This document shows, piece after piece, positions 1 through 9,064 of a DNA stretch of 33,777 bases. The position numbers and the translations under genes are program-made. This DNA comes from Oxalobacteraceae bacterium (GTDB lineage: Bacteria; Pseudomonadota; Gammaproteobacteria; Burkholderiales; Burkholderiaceae_D), in the NCBI GenBank assembly GCA_947466695.1, contig CANIFC010000009.1, forward strand, positions 1 to 33,777, written 5' to 3'. The notes under the pieces were generated by a model, which was not told the DNA's origin, did no database searches, and saw only the letters and a list, made by a program, of their open reading frames with translations. Numbering within the stretch: position 1 is the first letter of the stretch; each line of letters begins with the position of its first letter.

Positions 1-966
1 GAATGAAGCGCAAAAACCATTTCTGGCAAGTTGTATCAACTCTGCGCGACCGAGTTCCAGCGCATCCGTAATGGCGATATAGTTACTGTTCATATAACCA
101 CCAAAATAAGCCGGATCATCGGAGTTGACGGTGACACAGAGACCTGCGCGTAACATACGCGCCAGATTATGCTCACGCAGATTCTTGACCACACAAAGCT
201 TCAAATTGGAGAGCGGACAAACCGTCAGCGGCATCTGGCTATGGATTAACTGCGCCATCAATGCCGGATCTTCTTCGGCACGGACACCATGGTCGATGCG
301 CTCGACTTTGAGCTTTTCCAAGGCACTATGAATGTAGGCAGGAGGACCTTCTTCGCCGGCATGGGCAACCAGGTGAAAGCCCAGCTCAGAGGCCCGGGCG
401 AAAACCGCAGCAAATTTTTCTGGCGGGTTGCCGACCTCGGCTGAGTCGAGCCCGATACCATTCCACAGATCGGCGTATTGATCGCGCAAAGGCAAGGCTT
501 GGACCAACGTGGCAAAGGCATCCTCTTCACTTAAATGACGCAGGAAACAAAGAATCATGCTGCCGGAAAAATCGTGCTCCTGACGCGCGTCCCGTAATGC
601 CCTGGCAATACCGGCAAAGACCGTGGAAGTTGCCACTCCCCTTGCCGTATGTGTTTGCGGGTCAAAAAATAACTCAACATGGCGTACGTTATCGGCTAAG
701 GCACGGTGCACATAAGCCATGGTCAGGTCATAAAAGTCTTGCTCTGTTTGTAAAACTGCAGCACCGGCATAATATAAATCCAGAAAAGACTGCAGGTCAC
801 TGAAGTCGTAAGCGGCGCGGATCTCGTCGACCGAGGCGTAAGGTAAGCTGACATTGTTTCGCTGCGCAAGGGCAAACATCAGTTCAGGTTCGAGCGAGCC
901 CTCGATATGCAAATGCAATTCTGCTTTTGGCAGGCCACGGATAAAGTCGTGTAGTAAATTGTTCAT
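1..966 (-). CDS. Adenosine/adenine deaminase, C-terminus cut by the window edge
   Basis: Not in the ORF track because it runs off the left edge. Reverse-strand translation from the ATG at 966 gives MNNLLHDFIRGLPKAELHLHIEGSLEPELMFALAQRNNVSLPY...HAGEEGPP...VNSDDPAYFGGYMNSNY...LARNGFCASF. The HxH metal motif, HAGE and SDDP are typical of the ADD family; HLHIEGSLEPE is like adenine deaminase-type members. Confidence 0.93.
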   Translation of the reverse strand, partial: MNNLLHDFIRGLPKAELHLHIEGSLEPELMFALAQRNNVSLPYASVDEIRAAYDFSDLQSFLDLYYAGAAVLQTEQDFYDLTMAYVHRALADNVRHVELFFDPQTHTARGVATSTVFAGIARALRDARQEHDFSGSMILCFLRHLSEEDAFATLVQALPLRDQYADLWNGIGLDSAEVGNPPEKFAAVFARASELGFHLVAHAGEEGPPAYIHSALEKLKVERIDHGVRAEEDPALMAQLIHSQMPLTVCPLSNLKLCVVKNLREHNLARMLRAGLCVTVNSDDPAYFGGYMNSNYIAITDALELGRAELIQLARNGFCASF

Positions 967-1540
967 AAGGCGATAACGCTTTTCATATTGTCGATGTTCT
1001 TTAGTGTACGTGGCTCTGCGCGATGCGGCAATGGAGGCAGTGATATATTAACTATCACTAGCGTCGGTATTATTGATGAATTCCTATACCTGGCAGCTCA
1101 GAGCATCCACCTTGCATGTGAGATCAAAGAGACATTGATATTTTCTGATCCCGGGATTTCCGGCAAGCGTCAGGCTGGCCATCCATGGGAAACGCCGGTC
1201 AAAAAAAGCCTGCCGCCAATTTTCGTATGTTAGCGAGGATGATGCTGCGCCAAATTGACCGGGAATTAACCAAAACGCGATATCTGATTGCGTCAATTAC
1301 CGGCAATAGGGAATTTACTCAACGGTGAAGTGACAACCGGACAGTCGTATAACAAGCTCTCTGGCAGCCTGTTTATTCATTATTAGGCTGATGTAGTCCG
1401 GGCGCTGATCTTGTTATCAACTATCTCGGTAAAATTGAATTCTACTGCGATGAAAATGCCGGAGGTGATGAGGATAGTGGAGCTGGCAAAGCTGCCGGTT
1501 GCTGGATCCGGCAACTCTGCTACATGCGATGGTGTTACCT

Positions 1541-1798
1541 TCAATGCAGCAGTATTGACTGGCCCATGTAGTCGTCGAACTGCCCCAGAAAATCATCTAT
1601 TTCCTCTATGCTAGGCTCGCTGGCAATCAGGTCATGGACATCTTTACGGAAATTTTCAGCCATTGATCCGCCAATAAACCATTCACGGCGTACTGATTTA
1701 TCGGTAATTTCGTAACCACCAAAACGCAGGGTCTCATGATCGACATCTGCACCAAATTCTACGACGCTATATTGATCGCTGTTATAAATCAGATTCAT
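1541..1798 (-). CDS. DUF3567 family protein
   Basis: 85 aa, MNLIYNSDQYSVVEFGADVDHETLRFGGYEITDKSVRREWFIGG...EPSIEEIDDFLGQFD; matches the remembered pattern of the short betaproteobacterial DUF3567 family. Confidence 0.8.
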   Translation of the reverse strand: MNLIYNSDQYSVVEFGADVDHETLRFGGYEITDKSVRREWFIGGSMAENFRKDVHDLIASEPSIEEIDDFLGQFDDYMGQSILLH

Positions 1799-1942
1799 TG
1801 TGCATCCTTTCTTTGGTCAAGTTATTGCTTACGGCTAAAACCTACTGTTATGGATATGGTGCTGCTGGAGGACAATTTCAAGACTGACAGTAATAATTAC
1901 GGCAGTGAAAGAAATTGCTTTAATTTTTCACCAGGATGCGCT

Positions 1943-2311
1943 TCACAGGTAAATATTTTGGGAAGGATCAAGTAGTTGATTATAAGGATCTTGTTGCAAG
2001 AATAAAATTATCTTTTCCAGATGTTCACTGCTGGCAAGGCAAAGATACAGTCTTGAAGGTGGCTTTCTCAGTATCCGGTTGAGTGTGACACGCATGACCA
2101 GATTACCAATACAGCACATACAGCCAGGGGCAATCCGGTGCAGCTGAACAAAGGCGTCTGCTTGCAATATATTATTCCCTTCCGGCAAACCCTCCAGAAC
2201 GACTGCGACAGTCTCTGCTCCGGGTTTGAGGGCGAGGGCGGCAACAACCGCCTCCTCCCTTTGTGCATAACTTCCGCCACTGATGATTGTCAGCAGACTA
2301 CGTGCCGTCAT
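1943..2311 (-). CDS. Small CobW/G3E GTPase-like protein with GCMCCIGN motif, lacking a canonical P-loop
   Basis: 122 aa; the GCMCCIGN motif is characteristic of G3E/CobW proteins. Its ATG overlaps the stop of the upstream ntrX-like gene (ATGA-type overlap near 2308-2311). Confidence 0.7.
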   Translation of the reverse strand: MTARSLLTIISGGSYAQREEAVVAALALKPGAETVAVVLEGLPEGNNILQADAFVQLHRIAPGCMCCIGNLVMRVTLNRILRKPPSRLYLCLASSEHLEKIILFLQQDPYNQLLDPSQNIYL

Positions 2312-3033
2312 TCGCCACGTTTGGAGTATTTCACAGACTCGACACCAAGCTGCTTGAGTTTCCGATACAGATGCGTGCGTTCAAGACCCGTTTTTTCGGC
2401 TACCCGTGTCATGCTGCCACCTTCACGGTGCAAATGATATTCAAAATAAATGCGTTCGAAGGCATCTCTGGCTTCTCTCAGTGGCAACTCGAAAGACAGA
2501 TTTGAAAACTGATTATTGGCCACGGTCGCCACCGGGGTGACTGAGCTGGAAAAAGTTTTGGCTTCATAAGCTGATGAAGTCGAACTGAAAGAGTTTCCAT
2601 TCGAGTGACTGGCATGGATTTCCGCCAGAACGACTGGTACGCTCGGCAACGGTGTCCGAACTGCCTCGACGCTGCGACTCAGGCCTTGCTGGACCGCTTT
2701 GAGCAATTTCTGCAGGGCGATCGGCTTTTCGAGAAAATTAAGCGCACCGATGCGCGTCGCCTCAACGGCCGTATCAATCGTCGCATGGCCGGACATCATA
2801 ATCACCGGCATGGTCAGCATACCGTCGCGTTGCCATTCCTTGAGCAAGGTAACGCCATCGGTATCGGGCATCCAGATATCAAGCAAGACCAGATCCGGTC
2901 GAGACTCAAGTCTCGCCACGCGCGCTTGCTGTGCATTCTCTGCCAGTTGAACGACGTGTCCCTCGTCGCCCAGAATCTCCGAAAGTAGCTCCCGGATTCC
3001 CATTTCATCGTCAACAACCAATATGTTTGCCAT
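2308..3033 (-). CDS. NtrX-like response regulator (receiver + Fis-type HTH, no AAA+ domain)
   Basis: Receiver motifs VVDDE, LLDIWMP, MSGHA and the K in FLEKPI; C-terminal FERIYFEYHLHREGGSMTRVAEKTGLERTHLYRKLKQLGV is Fis/NtrX-like. The track start at 3036 is a TTG; the ATG is at 3033. Confidence 0.9.
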   Translation of the reverse strand: MANILVVDDEMGIRELLSEILGDEGHVVQLAENAQQARVARLESRPDLVLLDIWMPDTDGVTLLKEWQRDGMLTMPVIMMSGHATIDTAVEATRIGALNFLEKPIALQKLLKAVQQGLSRSVEAVRTPLPSVPVVLAEIHASHSNGNSFSSTSSAYEAKTFSSSVTPVATVANNQFSNLSFELPLREARDAFERIYFEYHLHREGGSMTRVAEKTGLERTHLYRKLKQLGVESVKYSKRGE

Positions 3034-3125
3034 CAATCTACCTTAAACAAGCTTATTTTCACTCAAACTGAGCGTCTCTGCAGGAGACGTTTATTTGACA
3101 TCAGTAGAGAGAGACTACTGATGCA

Positions 3126-5477
3126 TTACAAATCCGGTGCTAACTTTAACAGCAAAATGGATATTTTTGCACCGTTTGTATCACTACGGTTTTGAATATC
3201 GACTCTACCACCATGTTCATCAATAATTTTCTTCACCATTGCCAGACCCAAACCAGTACCGCGTGGCTTGGAGGTGGCATAAGGCTCAAACGCACGGGCT
3301 AAAATTTTACTCGAAAATCCTGGACCATTATCACTAATCGTTAATTTTACCGCAGAGCGTTCTGTTTTATCCGCACTGGTGTAACGCACGATCTCTGTCA
3401 CGACATCGATCTGCGACGGCAAATGCAATTTGACATTGTCTGCGACGGCATCCTGGGCATTCTGTAGCAAGTTATGAATGACCTGGCGCAATTGGGTCAC
3501 GTCGCCCATCACGGCAGGAAGATCCGGAGCCATCTTGAGACGAATCACGTCGCGTCCGTCGCCGGCCATGTAAAGGGGTAGCACATCATCGATCAAGGCC
3601 GACAAATTCAAGGCACTGAGGACGGCTGGTGGCGTTCTGGCGTAATCGCTGAAATCATCCACCATCCGTTTCATGGACGTTACCTGATTAACGATCGTAT
3701 TGGTACTCTTATTGAGTATCAGTACATCGCTATCACTTAATTTATCCTGCAATTTCATCTGCAAGCGCTCAGCTGAAAGTTGTATCGGCGTTAATGGATT
3801 CTTGATTTCATGCGCTAACCGGCGCGCCACTTCACCCCAGGCAATCGAACGCTGGGCTGAAATGATATTACTGATATCGTCGAAAACAATCACATAACTG
3901 GCAGCCGATGCGACCGGTAAATGGGAGCCGCGCGCCAGCAAAGTGATGCTTTGCTCGACCTCGCTATTTACTTCGCTGATCCCATTAATCGCAATTTTAT
4001 GCTCGTCCTGTTTGCCCTGCTGTGGGCGGGGGACTTCTATTTGCTGCTGCCAGTGCTGCTGCTCTTGTCCCCCGGCTGCCGACTGGGCATGCTGTTCAGA
4101 GAAGGCGCGGTCAATTGCGGCGGCGAATGCCTGCATGCCATTGATTTCTGCCAGCGGCTTACCGATCTGCGCCGTAAAACTTCGCTGCAGGATACGCTCA
4201 ACCGACTCGTTACAGGTTACCAGCCTGGCGGCCTGATCAAGCACCATCACACCGGCAGACATATTGGCGAGTACCGACTCGACATACGCTTTGGCGTTTT
4301 CCAATTCCGTACGGTTTTTTTCTACGGCTGCGCGCGCGTCAAACAGCTGGCGGGTCATGGTGTTGAAAGACTGCGTGAGGCTGCCTAATTCATCAGAACT
4401 GGTCACGATCGGACGTGGCGAAAGGTTCCCTTCGGCGACTGCTTTGGTGCCTTCGGCCAGCAGCAGCAGCGGTCTGGCCAGCTCTCCCGAGATCAGAAAG
4501 GCACTGGTGATCGCGGCAAAAATCGCCAATAACAAGGTCAGCGTCAGGGTAAAGATATACATGGTTTTCAAGCTGCCGCGCCCCAGCGAACGCACCTGGT
4601 ACTCACTCCAGGCACTCCTTAACGCTTCGGCGTGAGTCGCCAGACTGACAGGCACAGGATGAATCAGCTGCAGATACACCGTTTCATTTTGCAGCGACAA
4701 ACCCATGCCTGAGGTTTGTAGCGCAACGACAACCCGGGAGCGCAATACATTGGCCGGCTCGGCAGCCAATACCGGGCGACGCGCACCAGCGCTGACGGCC
4801 AGTGACTGCTCGGGAGCCGTCAATTCAGCGGTACCCTCGGTCACGGCATACATGCGCGTCACCTTGGCCATCTGTATCATCGAGGAAGTGGGCAACTCCG
4901 GAACCAGCACCCTGGCATTCACATTGGCAGCGGTAATCAGGCGGCCCCTGCTATTGACGATGCTGGCTTCTTCCACTTGCATCTGCTCGCGCAAACGCGA
5001 CAGGCGCAATGCCAGTGAGGTTTCAGAAGGCTCGGACAACTGTAACGCCATATTGCGCGCCTTGGTCTGCAAGTCGGCCAGAGAATACTCCAGTGCGCTG
5101 TGACCAAGATTGAGGCCCGATTCCAGTGCTGACTCGACCTTGACGTCAAACCACGATTCGATAGAACGCGAAACGAATTGCACCGAGACAATATAAATCA
5201 CCACCCCCGGCAAAATACCGACCAAAGCGAACAACATCACCAGCCGCGTCATCAGGCGCGAGCCGAATTCACGCGTACGGTAACGACTGAACAGGCGCCA
5301 CAGCAAGGCGACCACCAGACCTGAAAGGGCAAACGCCACCAGCGCATTGGCACCGAGCAGCCAACCAAAGTACTTGGCAAAACTGGCAGAGTTCTCCGAA
5401 GCCGAGGTCAGCAAAAACAGCAGGATGCTCATCAGGGCACCACCGACTGTCAGTGCATACTTTAAGAATCTGGTCAC
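3126..5477 (-). CDS. NtrY-like membrane sensor histidine kinase (TM segments, HAMP, PAS, HisKA, HATPase)
   Basis: 783 aa; H-box RRLAHEIKNPLTPIQLSAERLQ is typical of NtrY; N-box NLLQNAQDAV; GTGLGLAMVKKI. Confidence 0.93.
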   Translation of the reverse strand: MTRFLKYALTVGGALMSILLFLLTSASENSASFAKYFGWLLGANALVAFALSGLVVALLWRLFSRYRTREFGSRLMTRLVMLFALVGILPGVVIYIVSVQFVSRSIESWFDVKVESALESGLNLGHSALEYSLADLQTKARNMALQLSEPSETSLALRLSRLREQMQVEEASIVNSRGRLITAANVNARVLVPELPTSSMIQMAKVTRMYAVTEGTAELTAPEQSLAVSAGARRPVLAAEPANVLRSRVVVALQTSGMGLSLQNETVYLQLIHPVPVSLATHAEALRSAWSEYQVRSLGRGSLKTMYIFTLTLTLLLAIFAAITSAFLISGELARPLLLLAEGTKAVAEGNLSPRPIVTSSDELGSLTQSFNTMTRQLFDARAAVEKNRTELENAKAYVESVLANMSAGVMVLDQAARLVTCNESVERILQRSFTAQIGKPLAEINGMQAFAAAIDRAFSEQHAQSAAGGQEQQHWQQQIEVPRPQQGKQDEHKIAINGISEVNSEVEQSITLLARGSHLPVASAASYVIVFDDISNIISAQRSIAWGEVARRLAHEIKNPLTPIQLSAERLQMKLQDKLSDSDVLILNKSTNTIVNQVTSMKRMVDDFSDYARTPPAVLSALNLSALIDDVLPLYMAGDGRDVIRLKMAPDLPAVMGDVTQLRQVIHNLLQNAQDAVADNVKLHLPSQIDVVTEIVRYTSADKTERSAVKLTISDNGPGFSSKILARAFEPYATSKPRGTGLGLAMVKKIIDEHGGRVDIQNRSDTNGAKISILLLKLAPDL

Positions 5478-6067
5478 TTGTCTTCAGCCCTAAAAATAAA
5501 ATGCTTCCAGTCAGACGACAGACGCCAGTCACTATTATTTAATGAAGTAATCAAAAAGGGTTTTGGTAGCTGGTCGATGTCAAGTTTGAGGCGAATCGAC
5601 GCGTTATAGGTCGCTCCCGGACTGAGCGCACTCTTGTCCGCCACGATCCAGCGCCTTGGCCGCAGTACCAGCGCCATGGCATCCTCCAGCTTGGCAAAAT
5701 TTTGCTGCAGGCTGCCGTTGATTGAGGCCGTGTATTGGCGGGTCCAGAGGTTATAGGCAACCCTGACCGTTTGCGAGGAGCGTATGGTTTTTTCATCGAA
5801 CCAATACCAGCGCGGCCGGGACAACTCGACATCCGTCGTAAAATACATTGGTATGCCGCGTGTGATGGCATCTTCCAGCTCATGACCGAGCTCAAAGGAG
5901 AACGCCGCAACGATACGATACCCTTCTTCGCTGCTCTCCAGCTTGGCCGTGAGGACCTCAACATCGGTCGCCCGGGCGCTGCGCGACGGTATGACCAGAA
6001 GCGCAATGAGAGCCAACAGGCAAGCGAAAAAGGTCGCACGGGAAAAGGTAAAGAAGCGTCGATCCAT
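5474..6067 (-). CDS. DUF4390 domain-containing protein
   Basis: Exported protein (MDRRFFTFSRATFFACLLALIALLVIPSRSARA) lying between rsmB and ntrY, overlapping ntrY by 4 nt. The track start at 6085 is TTG; the first ATG is at 6067. Confidence 0.8.
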   Translation of the reverse strand: MDRRFFTFSRATFFACLLALIALLVIPSRSARATDVEVLTAKLESSEEGYRIVAAFSFELGHELEDAITRGIPMYFTTDVELSRPRWYWFDEKTIRSSQTVRVAYNLWTRQYTASINGSLQQNFAKLEDAMALVLRPRRWIVADKSALSPGATYNASIRLKLDIDQLPKPFLITSLNNSDWRLSSDWKHFIFRAEDK

Positions 6068-6133
6068 GTAAAGATAAAAAAACAAGTGCCTATATCATGA
6101 GTAAGTGATCAACATAATATAGTGAAACCTGTT

Positions 6134-7609
6134 TCAGACCGCCGGTTTTTGGAACAAAGCATAGAACAAACCATCATGATCGTTGTTACCATCCAACTGT
6201 GGCAGCAATTGACCCGGCGCATCGAGGCGTATTGCAGCGTGACGAAGCGCAAAGGCGGCAGCTTGCGCCTCCGACTCCATCGGCCAGATCGAGCAGGTGA
6301 CCAATAACAATTTTCCGTCCGGCTTGAGCATGCTCCACAAATTATCGAGTATCCGTGCCGATGATGCCGCCAGCTGGATCGCATCCATCTTGCGGCGCAG
6401 CCAGCGAATATCCGGATGACGACGCACGACACCGGACGCGGTACAAGGTACATCCGCCAAAATCCGGTCAAAAGCATGACCATCCCACCAGTTGGTCTTC
6501 GCCGCATCACCCTCTTTGGTAACGGCATAGAGTTTTAGCCTGGCCAGATTTTCATGTATGCGTTCGACCCGTTTCGGATCTGAATCGAGCGCCAGCAAGT
6601 CAATCTCGGCCAATTCCAGCAAGTGGCAGGTTTTACCACCAGGGGCGGCGCAGGCATCGAGCACGCGCATGCCGTCCTGCACGTCCAATAAGCCCGCCGC
6701 CAGTTGCGCACCGGCGTCTTGTACAGAGACCATTCCCGCTTCAAATCCGGGGATTTGCAACACCGGCACAGGTTTAGCCAGACGCACTGCGAACGGACCG
6801 ATCTGGGTCGCCGCCATCTGCGCCTGTTCCAGCAAACTCAGGTAAGCGGGAACGGAGGTCTGGCGCAGATTCACCCGCAAGGTCAGCGGCGGCGGCTGGT
6901 TTCCCGAGCGCAAGACCGCTTGCCAGTCTTGCGGATACGCTGCCTTGCATTGATCGACCCACCATTGCGGATAGTTCCAGAGTGCAGTCGGCTGCTTCAT
7001 GACGGTGGCCAGCAAGACGGTCTGCTCGCGTAAAAAGCGCCGTAATACCGCATTGACCATCCCTTTGGCGAACACCATATTCGGGCTCGAAGCGGCGGCA
7101 CTGACGGCCTGATCGACCACGATAAAATCTTCATAGGGCGCCTCTTCGCCTTCTACCTTGACCAGCAAGGTCAGGGCGCAACACATCAGGCTATAAAGTA
7201 GCGGTGGCTCTGGAGGTTTGCTGGTCATCAAGGTCAGCAAGGCGTCAACGCAACCTACCTGGCGCATGGTGCGGTAGGAGATATCCTGAATGGCACCACG
7301 CATCTGTGGTGTGGCATTGGTTTGTGCAAATACTCTGGCCAGTGCCTGCGGCAGGGCGGTACCTTCCAGCACATAGGAAACGGCATGTGCCGCCCCGACC
7401 AGGCTGAACGCAAGCGAGTCCGGCTTGATTCCGGTTGTTTTAAATTCGGTGACTGCCTCAGGCGGTTGCTGCGCAGCCGGGCTGGTACGCTTACCGGCAC
7501 TTGAATCGCTGGCGGTTCTGGTGGTGCTCGCGCGACTCGCCTGTTTCGCCGGTTTGGTCGCGTTACTTGGCTTGGTCAGAGTTTTTCTTACGGGTGGATG
7601 CATGGTCAT
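6134..7609 (-). CDS. rsmB: 16S rRNA (cytosine-5-)-methyltransferase RsmB with N-terminal NusB-like domain
   Basis: SAM-binding CAAPGGKTCHLLE; catalytic ADVPCTASGVVRRHPDIRW and VTCSIWPMESE. Confidence 0.94.
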   Translation of the reverse strand: MTMHPPVRKTLTKPSNATKPAKQASRASTTRTASDSSAGKRTSPAAQQPPEAVTEFKTTGIKPDSLAFSLVGAAHAVSYVLEGTALPQALARVFAQTNATPQMRGAIQDISYRTMRQVGCVDALLTLMTSKPPEPPLLYSLMCCALTLLVKVEGEEAPYEDFIVVDQAVSAAASSPNMVFAKGMVNAVLRRFLREQTVLLATVMKQPTALWNYPQWWVDQCKAAYPQDWQAVLRSGNQPPPLTLRVNLRQTSVPAYLSLLEQAQMAATQIGPFAVRLAKPVPVLQIPGFEAGMVSVQDAGAQLAAGLLDVQDGMRVLDACAAPGGKTCHLLELAEIDLLALDSDPKRVERIHENLARLKLYAVTKEGDAAKTNWWDGHAFDRILADVPCTASGVVRRHPDIRWLRRKMDAIQLAASSARILDNLWSMLKPDGKLLLVTCSIWPMESEAQAAAFALRHAAIRLDAPGQLLPQLDGNNDHDGLFYALFQKPAV

Positions 7610-7713
7610 TTTTGGTTATATCCAGAGCTAACATGTTGAAGGCCGGCCGGCGAGGGCGCTAGTGTAACAGTGGCAAACCCTCAAACGCTGCAGCGACCTC
7701 AATAAAAACGCAG

Positions 7714-8592
7714 TTAACTTGCCTCAGTGTTGCCAGAAGAAATTATAAAATGCTGCTGCTCCAGCCAGTGACGCAGATCATCAAACACGCGGACCGCATC
7801 GACTTCGTTAAAAATTTCGTGATAGAAACCCTGATAGTAAAACGCAGTAGAAAGGGCCGGGTTCAAGCGCGCCGCAAAGCGTTTGCTACCAAGCGGGTCA
7901 ACCAGATGATCGTCCTCTGCCACGAGCAACAATACCGGAATACTCAATTGTGGCGCATGGTCATGCGCGTACCTTATTGCCCGCAACATGCCATTGACCA
8001 GGTTAGCGGTGATCCTGGCATGCACCAGCGGATCATTTTCATATGCCTCGATCACTTCGGCATCGTGCGTCAGATAGCGGGTCTGCAAGCCATTAGGAAT
8101 ACCCATCCCCGGAAACAGGGCGCTGGCGACCTTCAGCAGGAGCGACTGGACACCAGACATGTGCAGCGCCAGCGCCGGCGAAGAGAGAATCAGGCCACGC
8201 AAGGGCGCTAGCCCTTCAGCAGCAAAACGGGCAGCAAATAGACCACCCATGCTATGGCCGAATAACAGGGGCGGTGAGGATAACTTTGCAGAAAAGTCAT
8301 TCATGACGGCGCGGGCATCACCCAACATGATCTGCGGATCAGGCGTATCGCCACGCGCTCCGCCTGAACGGCCATGACCACGGTGGTCGTAGGTCCGCAC
8401 AGTGAAGCCTAGCCTGTTGAAAAAACGGGCGACATGGGCATATCGACCGCAATGCTCTCCCAGACCGTGCATGATGATGACGCCGGGATGCACAGCGAGC
8501 CCCGAAGCCAGCGGCCAGTCCCGCACAAACAGGCTGGTACCGTCCGTTGCCTTGAGCTGAAATTCAAGGGTATTCTCGATATGCCCGGTCAT
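7714..8592 (-). CDS. Alpha/beta hydrolase, monoacylglycerol lipase/lysophospholipase-like
   Basis: HGLGEHCGRYAHVA...TYDHRGHGRSGG...GHSMGG (nucleophile elbow) ...VAEDDHLVDP...GFYHEIFNE (Asp and His). Confidence 0.9.
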   Translation of the reverse strand: MTGHIENTLEFQLKATDGTSLFVRDWPLASGLAVHPGVIIMHGLGEHCGRYAHVARFFNRLGFTVRTYDHRGHGRSGGARGDTPDPQIMLGDARAVMNDFSAKLSSPPLLFGHSMGGLFAARFAAEGLAPLRGLILSSPALALHMSGVQSLLLKVASALFPGMGIPNGLQTRYLTHDAEVIEAYENDPLVHARITANLVNGMLRAIRYAHDHAPQLSIPVLLLVAEDDHLVDPLGSKRFAARLNPALSTAFYYQGFYHEIFNEVDAVRVFDDLRHWLEQQHFIISSGNTEAS

Positions 8593-8596
8593 GGGT

Positions 8597-8941
8597 TTAT
8601 GCGCTCCAGATCACATCGCAATGCGCCTTGTTTGCCGCGTGCAGCATTTCCATCAGGGGATACATGCGGGCAGAAAAACTCACTGGTTCAGGTTTTTCGT
8701 GCTCATGATCATCACCGTCCTGGTTGTGATGAACGTCAACATCACGAACCACCTCACCAGAAACAGGATGGGCACGGCTTTCAACGATTGCCGCTTCAAT
8801 GACCTCGATCGCGCCGGCGGTTTCTTCCGAAGTGATGACACCACGATTGACGTCTTTATGGAGTAACTCCAATGCCCGGCGAGCATGTTCCTTGTACATG
8901 GTCACTTCGGCAGCCGCTTTCGATGTAAAAGTGATTAACAT
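8597..8941 (-). CDS. DUF1840 domain-containing protein
   Basis: 114 aa, MLITFTSKAAAEVTMYKEHARRALELLHKD...MLHAANKAHCDVIW, DUF1840-like; 4 nt upstream of the hydrolase gene on the same strand. Confidence 0.8.
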   Translation of the reverse strand: MLITFTSKAAAEVTMYKEHARRALELLHKDVNRGVITSEETAGAIEVIEAAIVESRAHPVSGEVVRDVDVHHNQDGDDHEHEKPEPVSFSARMYPLMEMLHAANKAHCDVIWSA

Positions 8942-9064
8942 GGATTTTCCTTTTTATGAGTTGAGAGAAACGAACCGCTGCAAATTGTAGTTGATACAGA
9001 CTGGGCCAGATAATAATACTAAACCACTGACCCGGAAGCGCAAGTACTCAAAAATACAAAAAAT

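Noticed and set aside
3921-4388. 155-aa plus-strand ORF over ntrY, and other antisense ORFs there (3943-4236, 4264-4635, 4705-5103)
   Set aside because: Antisense shadows of a clearly coding kinase gene; their sequences show no domain motifs.
6109-6528. 139-aa minus-strand ORF overlapping rsmB
   Set aside because: Alternative frame within the conserved RsmB catalytic region; RsmB motifs are in the other frame.
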